Below, in pieces: positions 1 to 5,919 of a stretch of 7,566 bases of DNA. Origin of the DNA: Oscillospiraceae bacterium (lineage in GTDB: Bacteria; Bacillota; Clostridia; Oscillospirales; Oscillospiraceae). The first letter of the stretch is position 1, and each line of letters begins with the position of its first letter. The position numbers were made by a program, and so were the translations under genes. The notes under the pieces were generated by a model. That model ran no database searches. It saw nothing but the letters and a program-made list of their open reading frames with translations, and was not told where the DNA came from. The DNA lies in the NCBI GenBank assembly GCA_029067025.1, contig JAIEFH010000271.1, positions 1 to 7,566 of the forward strand, in the 5' to 3' direction.

Positions 1-2
1 CC

Positions 3-374
3 CGCACCCTCCAGATTCAGCCCTGGGACGGCAGCATCCTCAAGGCCATCGAAAAAGCCATCCAGACCTCCGATCTGGGCATTAACCATCAGAATGACGG
101 GCGTGTGATTCGGCTGGCCTTTCCCCAGCTCACTGAGGAGCGCCGTGTGGAGCTGACCCGCCAGGTGCGCAAGTACGGGGAGAACGGCAAGGTGGCCATC
201 CGCAATATCCGCCGGGACGCCATGGACGCACTCAAGTCCATGGAAAAGAAGTCGGAAATCACCGAGGATGACCGCAAGCAGATTGAAAAGGAACTCCAGG
301 ATCTGACGGACAAGCGCTGCAAGGAGATCGACACGCTCACTGCCGCCAAGGAAAAGGAACTGATGGCGGTCTAA
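3..374 (+). CDS. frr: Ribosome recycling factor, 3' part (5' end outside window)
   Basis: Ribosome recycling factor works with EF-G to split the post-termination ribosome into subunits. The frame is open from base 3 to the TAA at 372-374, giving the last 123 residues of a protein that is normally about 185 long, so roughly the first third is missing. Visible family hallmarks are the IQPWD segment near the start, AIEKAIQTSDLGINHQNDG, the IRLAFPQLTEERR stretch that forms the domain hinge, and VAIRNIRRDA with the conserved arginines of the long helix bundle. The C-terminal part is a charged, Lys/Glu-rich helix ending in KEKELMAV, as in the family. The ATG at 105 is internal and is not the start. 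In most Firmicutes pyrH lies immediately upstream, so it is expected just outside the window. Identification is firm. Confidence 0.97.
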   Translation, partial: RTLQIQPWDGSILKAIEKAIQTSDLGINHQNDGRVIRLAFPQLTEERRVELTRQVRKYGENGKVAIRNIRRDAMDALKSMEKKSEITEDDRKQIEKELQDLTDKRCKEIDTLTAAKEKELMAV

Positions 375-388
375 TTTCGGCTTTCAGC

Positions 389-420
389 GCATACAAGGGG
401 GGCGCGCCCCCCTTGTATGC
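389..420. repeat. Perfect 32-bp palindrome in the frr-uppS gap (possible terminator stem)
   Basis: Bases 389-402 (GCATACAAGGGGGG) are exactly complementary to 407-420, around a CGCG centre at 403-406. As RNA this is a 14-bp stem with a four-base loop and a six G:C core. It begins 15 bases after the frr stop codon, where a terminator would be expected. However, the bases that follow are TGTTTGGGCC, not a U-tract, and the nearest T-run (445-450) is 25 bases away. Rho-independent termination is therefore plausible but not textbook. It could instead stabilise the frr mRNA 3' end, or be a copy of a dispersed palindromic repeat. The perfect inverted repeat is seen directly; its function is inferred. 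Confidence 0.6.
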
Positions 421-448
421 TGTTTGGGCCTTATGAGTTGGTTCTTTT

Positions 449-476
449 TTGTCAACACTATCAATAAAGTTAGGAT
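449..476 (+). promoter_or_regulatory. Weak candidate sigma-A-type promoter before uppS
   Basis: The 431-480 stretch is clearly more AT-rich than its surroundings. TTGTCA at 449-454 resembles a -35 box, and TAGGAT at 471-476 (4 of 6 matches to TATAAT) lies 16 bases downstream. Transcription from this pair would begin almost at the uppS start codon, and the -10 box would overlap the putative ribosome binding site, which argues against it. A promoter somewhere in this gap is reasonable given the palindrome after frr, but the exact boxes are a guess. Confidence 0.2.
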
Positions 477-484
477 GGGTGTGT

Positions 485-1231
485 ATGGCTTTCTTTCGCC
501 GCAGGCCCCCTCGGGCGCCTCAAGTGGATCTAGAGCATCTGCCCCGCCATGTGGCTATTATCATGGACGGTAATGGCCGCTGGGCCAAAAGCCGCGGTCT
601 GCCTAGGAAGGCGGGCCACGCCGCCGGGGCGGAGACCTTCCGTACCATTGCCACCTTCGCCAAGGAGCTGGGACTGGAGTACCTGACCGTATACGCGTTT
701 TCCACTGAGAATTGGAAGCGGCCCGCCGACGAGGTGGCGTCCATCATGAACCTGTTGGAGAAATATCTCCATGAGGCCATTGAGACCATGGCCCGCGATA
801 AGGTGAAGATGGCGTTTTTTGGTGATTTGTCCCCTCTGGCGCCCCATCTCCAGGCTCTTTGCCACGAGACGGAGGAGATATCCAAAGGATATGACGGCTG
901 CCAGGTAAATATCTGCCTGAACTATGGGGGACGGGACGAGCTGATCCGGGCGGCGAAGGCATTTGCCCTGGACTGCGCGGAAGGAAGGGCGGATCCATCC
1001 CACTTGACAGAGGATGCTTTTGGCGGCTACCTCTATTCCGCCGGTGTGCCGGATCCGGATCTGATCATCCGGCCCAGCGGCGAGGTACGTATCTCCAATT
1101 TCCTGCTGTGGCAGTCCGCTTACGCGGAGTTCTATTTTACCGATGTGCTCTGGCCGAACTTTACGAAAGATGAGCTGCTACGGGCGCTGGCGGCCTATCA
1201 GGGCCGTTCCCGCCGGTATGGAGGTGTGTGA
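485..1231 (+). CDS. uppS: Isoprenyl transferase, undecaprenyl diphosphate synthase type
   Basis: This cis-prenyltransferase adds isopentenyl diphosphate units to farnesyl diphosphate to make undecaprenyl diphosphate, the lipid carrier for peptidoglycan and other wall polymers. The protein is 248 residues, the usual size. HVAIIMDGNGRWA at 22-34 carries the catalytic Asp28, and FSTENWKRP at 72-80 is the conserved Ser/Glu/Asn/Trp motif. The C-terminal signature is at about 189-224: Arg196, Glu200, Arg202 and Ser204 for diphosphate and Mg binding, then YAEFYFTDVLWPNF. The local sequence is RPSGEV rather than the more familiar RTGGEQ or RTSGEQ, but the key residues are kept. ATG at 485 is chosen because AGGA at 472-475 precedes it and the protein then starts near the family start; a TTG at 449 would add 12 unlikely residues. 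cdsA starts one base after the stop. Confidence 0.96.
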   Translation: MAFFRRRPPRAPQVDLEHLPRHVAIIMDGNGRWAKSRGLPRKAGHAAGAETFRTIATFAKELGLEYLTVYAFSTENWKRPADEVASIMNLLEKYLHEAIETMARDKVKMAFFGDLSPLAPHLQALCHETEEISKGYDGCQVNICLNYGGRDELIRAAKAFALDCAEGRADPSHLTEDAFGGYLYSAGVPDPDLIIRPSGEVRISNFLLWQSAYAEFYFTDVLWPNFTKDELLRALAAYQGRSRRYGGV

Positions 1232-1232
1232 C

Positions 1233-2069
1233 ATGGCGAAACGGATCATCGTGGCGGTCATTTTTTTGCCTCTTATGCTGGCGGTCATGCTGTTGCTGCC
1301 GTCCATCGCCTGGACGGCTGTGGTGTGCTTCATCTCCGCCGCGGCGGCCTTTGAACTAATGCGGGCCACCGGGGGGGGGAAGCTCTCCTTGCCCATGCAG
1401 ACAGCGGTTCTTCTGTCCGCCGCCCTGATGCCCCTGGGAAGCTGGGCGGGGCTGGGTACGGCTTATGTGAGCCTGTTGTCCTTTGTGGTGATGGCGGTGT
1501 GTTTCTGGTGCGCCATCCGAGCCTATGACGGATACAGCACCCCGATGGGCTTTTTCCATGTGCTGGTGTGTCTGTTCGGCGGCGTGGTTATCCCGCTGTC
1601 GCTGTCCGCACTGGTGGAGCTACGGTGTATGGGGCAGGGGAAGTACCTGGTGCTGCTGGCGGTGCTGCTGACCTTCGCCACTGACGCGGGGGCTTACTTT
1701 GCCGGGGTGTTTCTTGGCAAGCACAGGGGGATCACCAAGGTCAGTCCCAACAAAAGTGTTGAGGGTTACATCGGCGGCTTTATCTCCGGGGCCGTGTTCG
1801 CCGTCCTCTATGGCCTGGTGGCCGGCAAAATCGCGGGGGAGGGCGTCAATCTGCTTCCGCTGGCCTTGTGCGGGCTGTTCGGCGCCCTGGCCACCGAGGT
1901 AGGCGATCTGGCATTCTCATTTATTAAGCGGCAGTACGGTGTGAAGGACTACGGTCATCTCCTGCCTGGCCACGGCGGAATGCTGGATCGGTTTGACAGC
2001 ATGATTTTCTGCGGGCCGGTGGTGCTGTTCATCGTGCGGTGCCTGCCGGTGTTTGAGGTTTTGCAATGA
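1233..2069 (+). CDS. cdsA: Phosphatidate cytidylyltransferase (CDP-diacylglycerol synthase)
   Basis: This integral membrane enzyme makes CDP-diacylglycerol from phosphatidic acid and CTP, the branch point for phospholipid synthesis. The protein is 278 residues with several hydrophobic segments (roughly 4-40, 54-70, 76-96, 106-128, 137-160, 178-198, 205-222 and 257-272). The family signature is complete at 229-255: SFIKR, then KD at 238-239, then PGHGGMLDRFD. The DAGAYFAG segment (151-158) and KVSPNKSVEG (169-178) are also typical. ATG at 1233 has GGAGGTG at 1220-1226 at good spacing. An in-frame ATG at 1218 would overlap uppS and add MEVCD, and is less likely. The gene overlaps dxr by four bases (ATGA), implying translational coupling. 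A nine-G run at 1371-1379 encodes Gly47-Gly49 in frame, and a seven-T run lies at 1261-1267. Confidence 0.96.
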   Translation: MAKRIIVAVIFLPLMLAVMLLLPSIAWTAVVCFISAAAAFELMRATGGGKLSLPMQTAVLLSAALMPLGSWAGLGTAYVSLLSFVVMAVCFWCAIRAYDGYSTPMGFFHVLVCLFGGVVIPLSLSALVELRCMGQGKYLVLLAVLLTFATDAGAYFAGVFLGKHRGITKVSPNKSVEGYIGGFISGAVFAVLYGLVAGKIAGEGVNLLPLALCGLFGALATEVGDLAFSFIKRQYGVKDYGHLLPGHGGMLDRFDSMIFCGPVVLFIVRCLPVFEVLQ

Positions 2070-3214
2070 AAAGGATTCTTTCCATTTTAGGCTCCAGCGG
2101 TTCCATCGGGCGGCAGACCCTAAAGGTGGCGGAGGTATGCGGCTACGAAGTAGCCGCCATCACAGTGAACAAAAGCGTGGAGCTGGCCGAGGCCCAGGCC
2201 CGGCGGTTCCGCCCCCGGTTGGCGGTGGCGGTGGACGAAAGCGCCGTCGACCATCTGCGGGTGCGGCTGGCGGACACCGATACAAAGGTATTGTCGGGGC
2301 AGGAGGGGCTGCTGGAGGCCGCGTCCCTGCCTGAGGCGGATACGGTGGTCACCGCCATCGTGGGGGTGGCTGGTTTGCGGCCCACGCTTGCCGCCATCGA
2401 CTGCGGCAAACGAATCGCCTTGGCAAATAAGGAAACCCTGGTGTGTGCCGGGGAGTTGGTGATGTCCCGCGCGCGGGAGCGCGGGGCGGAGATCGTCCCC
2501 GTGGACTCGGAGCACTCCGCCATCTTCCAATGCCTTCAGGGATGTAAAAACCGCGGCGAGGTGCGGCGGCTCATCATTACCGCGTCCGGCGGCCCGTTCT
2601 ATGGCAAGAGCTGTAAAGAACTTTCCCTTGTCACAAAGGAACAGGCGCTGAAGCACCCCAACTGGGCGATGGGAGCGAAAATCACTATTGATTCCGCCAC
2701 CTTAATGAATAAGGGATTGGAGTTTATCGAGGCCATGCGGCTGTATGCCATGCCCCCTGAGCGCATTCAGATCGTGGTGCACCGGGAGAGTATCGTCCAC
2801 TCGCTGGTGGAGTTTGAGGACGGGGCGATCCTGGCGCAGCTGGGCAGCGCGGATATGTGCCTGCCCATCCAGTATGCCCTCACCTGGCCGGAGCGGACAA
2901 TCGGCCCGGCCAAGCCGCTGGATCTGCTGTCCTGCCCGCCGCTGACGTTCCAAAAGCCGGATCCGGACACCTTCCGCTGCCTTGGCTTGGCACTGGAGTG
3001 CGCGGAGCGGGGCGGCACATCCACCGCTATTCTCAATGGCGCCAACGAGGCGGCGGTGGCCCTGTTTTTGGCGGATAAAATTGGATTCTTGGACATTCCC
3101 CGGTTGGTGGAACGGGCGCTGGATCAGGTTCCGGTGGTAGACCGCCCCACCTTGGAGGACATTTTTGACGCCGACCATGCCGCCCGTGAGGCGGTCCATC
3201 AAGTTGTGAGGTGA
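2066..3214 (+). CDS. dxr: 1-deoxy-D-xylulose-5-phosphate reductoisomerase
   Basis: Dxr (IspC) catalyses the NADPH-dependent conversion of 1-deoxyxylulose 5-phosphate to 2-C-methylerythritol 4-phosphate, the committed step of the MEP isoprenoid pathway and the target of fosmidomycin. The protein is 382 residues, normal for the family. The Rossmann nucleotide-binding motif GSSGSIG is at 9-15 and ALANKETLVCAGE at 118-130. Metal-binding Asp147 and Glu149 lie in VPVDSEHSAIFQ, ITASGGPF is at 171-178, and NKGLEFIEA at 215-223 supplies Glu219. HRESIVHSLVEF (239-250) and the DMCLPIQYALTWPER segment are also conserved. The start ATG overlaps the cdsA stop (ATGA), with GAGG at 2055-2058 as ribosome binding site. 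No key residue is missing. It shares the operon with ispG, another MEP enzyme, and with uppS, a consumer of the pathway's product. Confidence 0.98.
   Translation: MKRILSILGSSGSIGRQTLKVAEVCGYEVAAITVNKSVELAEAQARRFRPRLAVAVDESAVDHLRVRLADTDTKVLSGQEGLLEAASLPEADTVVTAIVGVAGLRPTLAAIDCGKRIALANKETLVCAGELVMSRARERGAEIVPVDSEHSAIFQCLQGCKNRGEVRRLIITASGGPFYGKSCKELSLVTKEQALKHPNWAMGAKITIDSATLMNKGLEFIEAMRLYAMPPERIQIVVHRESIVHSLVEFEDGAILAQLGSADMCLPIQYALTWPERTIGPAKPLDLLSCPPLTFQKPDPDTFRCLGLALECAERGGTSTAILNGANEAAVALFLADKIGFLDIPRLVERALDQVPVVDRPTLEDIFDADHAAREAVHQVVR
3208..3211 (+). promoter_or_regulatory. Ribosome binding site deciding the TTG start of rseP
   Basis: GAGG (within GTGAGGTG) lies nine bases before the TTG at 3221 and overlaps the end of dxr. 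No in-frame ATG or GTG offers a better start before the HEFGH active-site motif at residues 21-25, and starting at TTG gives the normal short membrane segment ahead of that motif. Confidence 0.55.
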
Positions 3215-3220
3215 CACATT

Positions 3221-4291
3221 TTGGCGAGATTCCTTTATATCCTGTTGGCAATCCTGCTCTTTGGCGTACTCATTGCCATCCATGAGTTCGGACATTTCTT
3301 CACCGCCAAGCTGCTGGGGGTGAAGGTGAACGAGTTCGCCATCGGCATGGGCCCTGCCCTGTGGTCAAGGAGAAAAGGGGAAACCCTTTACAGCCTGCGG
3401 GCATTCCCCATTGGCGGCTACTGCGATCTGGAGGGCCAGGACGAGGACACGGGTGATGCTGGCTCCTTTATCCGTCAGGCGGGGTGGAAGAAGACCATCA
3501 TTCTGTGCGCCGGGTCGTTTATGAACTTCCTGCTTGGCCTGGCCATCACAGTGGCGCTGTTCCTGGGTGTCTCCCAGGCCCGTGTGCCGGTTATCACCCA
3601 GTTCGCCGACGGCTTTCAGCATGAGGGCGCAGATGGCCTTATGCTGGGCGACCGCATTGTCAGCGTGGACGGCCACGGCATTTGGCTGTATGCTGATGTG
3701 CAGACCTACCTCTCCCGAAATGACGGCAGCGGATTGGATCTGGTGGTGGAGCGGGACGGGGAGCGGATCGCGCTGAATGATTTCCCCATGGGCCGTTACG
3801 ATTATGAGTTTGAGAACGGCAGGTATCACGGCTTTGGCCTTATTTTCGGTCAGGTGGATGAGCTGTCTATCCCGGAACGGATCGGCCAGGGCGCTGCCCA
3901 GACCTTCGATTTTGTGCGCATCGTCTGGATGAGCCTGGGAGATTTGGTGACGGGCCGGGTGGCGGTGTCGGAGCTGTCCGGGGTCATTGGTGTGGTGGAC
4001 GTGGTGTCCGAGGTGGGTACCCAGTCGGAGACGGTGGCTATGGGTGTGCAGAATGTGTTCTATTTTATGGCCCTCATTGCCGTCAATCTGGCGGTGATGA
4101 ATATGCTGCCCATCCCGGCGCTGGACGGCGGACGGATCTTTTTCGTTCTGCTCAACGGCGTAATTTACGCGGTGAGCCGCCGCCGCATTCCAGAGAAATA
4201 CGAGGGCTATGTTCACGCGGGGGCGTTCGTGGTGCTGCTGGTGCTGATGGCGGTGGTGGCGCTCCACGATGTGTGGAATATTTTTGCTTAG
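3221..4291 (+). CDS. rseP: RseP/RasP-type site-2 intramembrane zinc metalloprotease
   Basis: Site-2 protease (M50 family), an intramembrane zinc protease that in Firmicutes such as Bacillus (RasP) trims membrane anti-sigma factors, cell-division proteins and leftover signal peptides. The protein is 356 residues, close to the usual size. Membrane segment 1 (about 4-26) carries the zinc motif HEFGH at 21-25. Segment 2 lies around 92-118, with the conserved GSFMNFLLG. A single PDZ-like domain spans about 120-190, with GLMLGDRIVSVDG at 139-151. The third zinc ligand, Asp302, is in the MLPIPALDGGR motif (295-305), and a last membrane segment is at about 333-350. The start is TTG with GAGG upstream; translation from it gives the expected N-terminus. 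It lies six bases after dxr and 13 before ispG. Substrates cannot be told from this sequence. Confidence 0.95.
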   Translation: MARFLYILLAILLFGVLIAIHEFGHFFTAKLLGVKVNEFAIGMGPALWSRRKGETLYSLRAFPIGGYCDLEGQDEDTGDAGSFIRQAGWKKTIILCAGSFMNFLLGLAITVALFLGVSQARVPVITQFADGFQHEGADGLMLGDRIVSVDGHGIWLYADVQTYLSRNDGSGLDLVVERDGERIALNDFPMGRYDYEFENGRYHGFGLIFGQVDELSIPERIGQGAAQTFDFVRIVWMSLGDLVTGRVAVSELSGVIGVVDVVSEVGTQSETVAMGVQNVFYFMALIAVNLAVMNMLPIPALDGGRIFFVLLNGVIYAVSRRRIPEKYEGYVHAGAFVVLLVLMAVVALHDVWNIFA

Positions 4292-4304
4292 GCAGGTGCA
4301 GACC

Positions 4305-5342
4305 ATGACCAGACAGATCAATGTGGGCGGCGTCCTCATGGGCGGGGGCGCCCCCATTTCCATCCAGTCCATGACCAATACCCCCACCCATGATGTGGAG
4401 GCCACTTTGTCCCAGATCCGGGCGCTGGCTGCTGCGGGGTGCGACATCGTGCGGGTGGCGGTGCCTGACATGAGGGCGGCTGAAGCTGTCAGCGCGCTGA
4501 AGGCGGGCAGCCCGGTGCCGCTGGTGGCGGACATCCACTTTGACTACCGTCTGGCCCTGGAGGCGGCGGAGCAGGGGATTGACAAAATCCGCATCAACCC
4601 CGGCAACATCGGTGCGCGGTCACGGGTGGAGGCAGTGGCCAAGACCTGCAAGGAGCGTGGCATCCCCATCCGGGTGGGAGTGAACGGCGGTTCCCTGGAA
4701 AAGGAGCTGCTGGCGAAATATGGCGGCCCCACCCCGAAGGCCATGGTGGAGAGCGCCCTGGGGCACATCAAGCTGCTGGAGAAATATGGATTTGAGGACA
4801 TCTGCGTGTCACTAAAAGCTTCGTCTGTGCCCACTACTATGTGGGCCTACCGGCTCATGGCGGAGCGGTATGACTATCCTCTGCATCTCGGCGTTACCGA
4901 GGCGGGCACCCGGGAAATCGGCGAGCTGAAGGCGGCGGCGGGCATCGGCGGGCTGCTGGCGCTGGGGATTGGCGACACCCTGCGGGTGAGCCTCACCGCC
5001 GACCCGGTGGAGGAGGTTTATGCGGCAAAACGGATACTCAAAGCCATTGGCCTGCGCCGGGAGGGACCGGAGTTGATTTCCTGCCCCACCTGCGGACGGA
5101 CACAGATCGACTTGATCCCGATGGCCCGTCAGGTGGAGGAGCTTTTGAAGGACGTGGACAAGCCCATCACCGTGGCGGTGATGGGGTGCGTAGTCAACGG
5201 CCCTGGTGAGGCCAGCCATGCCGACGTGGGACTGGCGGGCGGCAAGGGCGAGGGCGTGCTGCTCAAACACGGCCAGATTGTGGCAAAAGTGCCCGAGGAT
5301 CAGTTGGTGCCCGGGTTGATGAAGCTGATTGAGACACTATAG
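4305..5342 (+). CDS. ispG: 4-hydroxy-3-methylbut-2-enyl-diphosphate synthase (flavodoxin-dependent type)
   Basis: IspG (GcpE) is the iron-sulfur enzyme that reduces 2-C-methylerythritol 2,4-cyclodiphosphate to HMBPP, the next-to-last step of the MEP pathway. The protein is 345 residues, matching the compact bacterial form without the extra domain seen in plants and some other bacteria. The N-terminal TIM-barrel part includes PISIQSMTNTPTHD (17-30), DIHFDYRLAL (76-85), KIRINPGNIG (94-103) and GVNGGSLE (125-132). The C-terminal cluster domain has CPTC with Cys260 and Cys263, then MGCVVNGPGEA with Cys295 and Glu302; these are the three [4Fe-4S] ligands and the catalytic-site glutamate. ATG at 4305 is chosen because AGGTG (4294-4298) sits six bases upstream. 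An in-frame ATG at 4269 would overlap rseP and add 12 residues with no family match. Confidence 0.97.
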   Translation: MTRQINVGGVLMGGGAPISIQSMTNTPTHDVEATLSQIRALAAAGCDIVRVAVPDMRAAEAVSALKAGSPVPLVADIHFDYRLALEAAEQGIDKIRINPGNIGARSRVEAVAKTCKERGIPIRVGVNGGSLEKELLAKYGGPTPKAMVESALGHIKLLEKYGFEDICVSLKASSVPTTMWAYRLMAERYDYPLHLGVTEAGTREIGELKAAAGIGGLLALGIGDTLRVSLTADPVEEVYAAKRILKAIGLRREGPELISCPTCGRTQIDLIPMARQVEELLKDVDKPITVAVMGCVVNGPGEASHADVGLAGGKGEGVLLKHGQIVAKVPEDQLVPGLMKLIETL

Positions 5343-5351
5343 GAGAACACC

Positions 5352-5903
5352 ATGAAACATATTGGAACACGGTACATAGAGACGGAGCGGCTGATCCTGC
5401 GCCGGTTCGAGCTGTCGGATGCCCAGTCCATATTTGACAACTGGGCGTCCGACGACGCAGTGACGAAATATCTGACTTGGCCCACCCACAGCGACGTAGC
5501 GGTGACAGAGATGCTGCTGGGGGAGTGGGTTTCCCAGTATTCGAAAGATGACTGCTACAGATGGGCAATTGTCTTAAAGGAGAATGGCCTACAACCCATT
5601 GGGAGCATTGATGTAGTACATTGGCATGGGGACGGATCGGTTCCGGAAATCGGCTACTGTATGGGCAGGCACTGGTGGCATCAAGGGGTCATGACCGAAG
5701 CCTTGGGCGCGGTCATTGATTTCCTATTTAATCAGGTAGGTGTGGAGCGGATCGAGGCCCGCCACGATGTCAAAAATCCGCATTCTGGGGACGTCATGCG
5801 CAAGTGCGGAATGACGTTCGAGGAAATCCGGGAGAAGTCGGACCGAAACAACCAGGGTGTGTGCGACATGGCCTGGTATGCCATCAAGGCCAGTGACAGA
5901 TAA
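5352..5903 (+). CDS. GNAT-family N-acetyltransferase (RimJ/RimL-like)
   Basis: Predicted acetyl-CoA-dependent N-acetyltransferase of the GNAT fold, of the subgroup (Acetyltransf_3) that holds RimJ, RimL and many uncharacterised small-molecule or protein acetylases. The protein is 183 residues, a complete single domain. The N-terminal strand reads TERLILRRFELSDAQ (11-25). PEIGYCMGRHWWHQGVMTEAL at 98-117 is strand 4 plus the acetyl-CoA pyrophosphate loop (HQGVMTE at 110-116). A helix with AVIDFLF and strand 5 (VERIEARHDVKN) follow, then the closing SGDVMRKCGMTFE motif. AGGAG at 5341-5345, overlapping the ispG stop, is six bases before the ATG. It is not a usual member of this cluster, and its codons look less GC-rich than those of its neighbours, for example around 5560-5640, which hints at later insertion. 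The substrate cannot be told from sequence. Confidence 0.9.
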   Translation: MKHIGTRYIETERLILRRFELSDAQSIFDNWASDDAVTKYLTWPTHSDVAVTEMLLGEWVSQYSKDDCYRWAIVLKENGLQPIGSIDVVHWHGDGSVPEIGYCMGRHWWHQGVMTEALGAVIDFLFNQVGVERIEARHDVKNPHSGDVMRKCGMTFEEIREKSDRNNQGVCDMAWYAIKASDR

Positions 5904-5907
5904 GGAG
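5902..5907 (+). promoter_or_regulatory. Ribosome binding site of polC with long spacing
   Basis: AAGGAG overlaps the TAA stop of the acetyltransferase gene and lies 12 bases before the ATG at 5920, longer than the common 5-9. A weaker GAGA at 5909-5912 is closer. The next in-frame ATG (6028) would remove part of the conserved N-terminal region, so 5920 is preferred. Confidence 0.5.
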
Positions 5908-5919
5908 CGAGACATCACG

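Noticed and set aside
445..450. T-run at 445-450 as the U-tract of the frr terminator
   Set aside because: It is 25 bases away from the palindrome, too far for a Rho-independent terminator, and no other good stem directly precedes it.
530..1003. Minus-strand open frames within uppS, and similar ones in dxr and polC
   Set aside because: All lie opposite well-supported genes, have no plausible ribosome binding or family motifs, and are expected in high-GC sequence.
1072..1091. UppS reads RPSGEV where many homologues read RTGGEQ or RTSGEQ
   Set aside because: The arginines, glutamate and serine needed for diphosphate and Mg binding are all kept, and I believe the RPSGE variant occurs in other Clostridia, so this is not a sign of lost function.
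1261..1267. Seven-T run near the start of cdsA as a possible programmed slippage site
   Set aside because: The downstream frame is already continuous without a shift, and no alternative product is apparent.
2053..2334. Plus-strand frame of 93 codons overlapping dxr
   Set aside because: Its Gly/Arg-rich translation is an out-of-frame reading of dxr, which is intact in its own frame.
2465..2478. 14-bp perfect palindrome of alternating CG within dxr
   Set aside because: It is short and GC-only, in a coding stretch for S-R-A-R-E-R with GC-rich codons; chance is sufficient.
3365..4534. 389-codon open frame on the minus strand across rseP and ispG
   Set aside because: It is a shadow of GC-rich coding DNA. 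The translation is His/Gln-rich with no recognisable domain, and both + strand genes under it have intact family motifs.
485..5342. Clustering of dxr and ispG with uppS, cdsA and rseP as a novel pathway operon
   Set aside because: This order is a known conserved arrangement in Clostridia and needs no new explanation.
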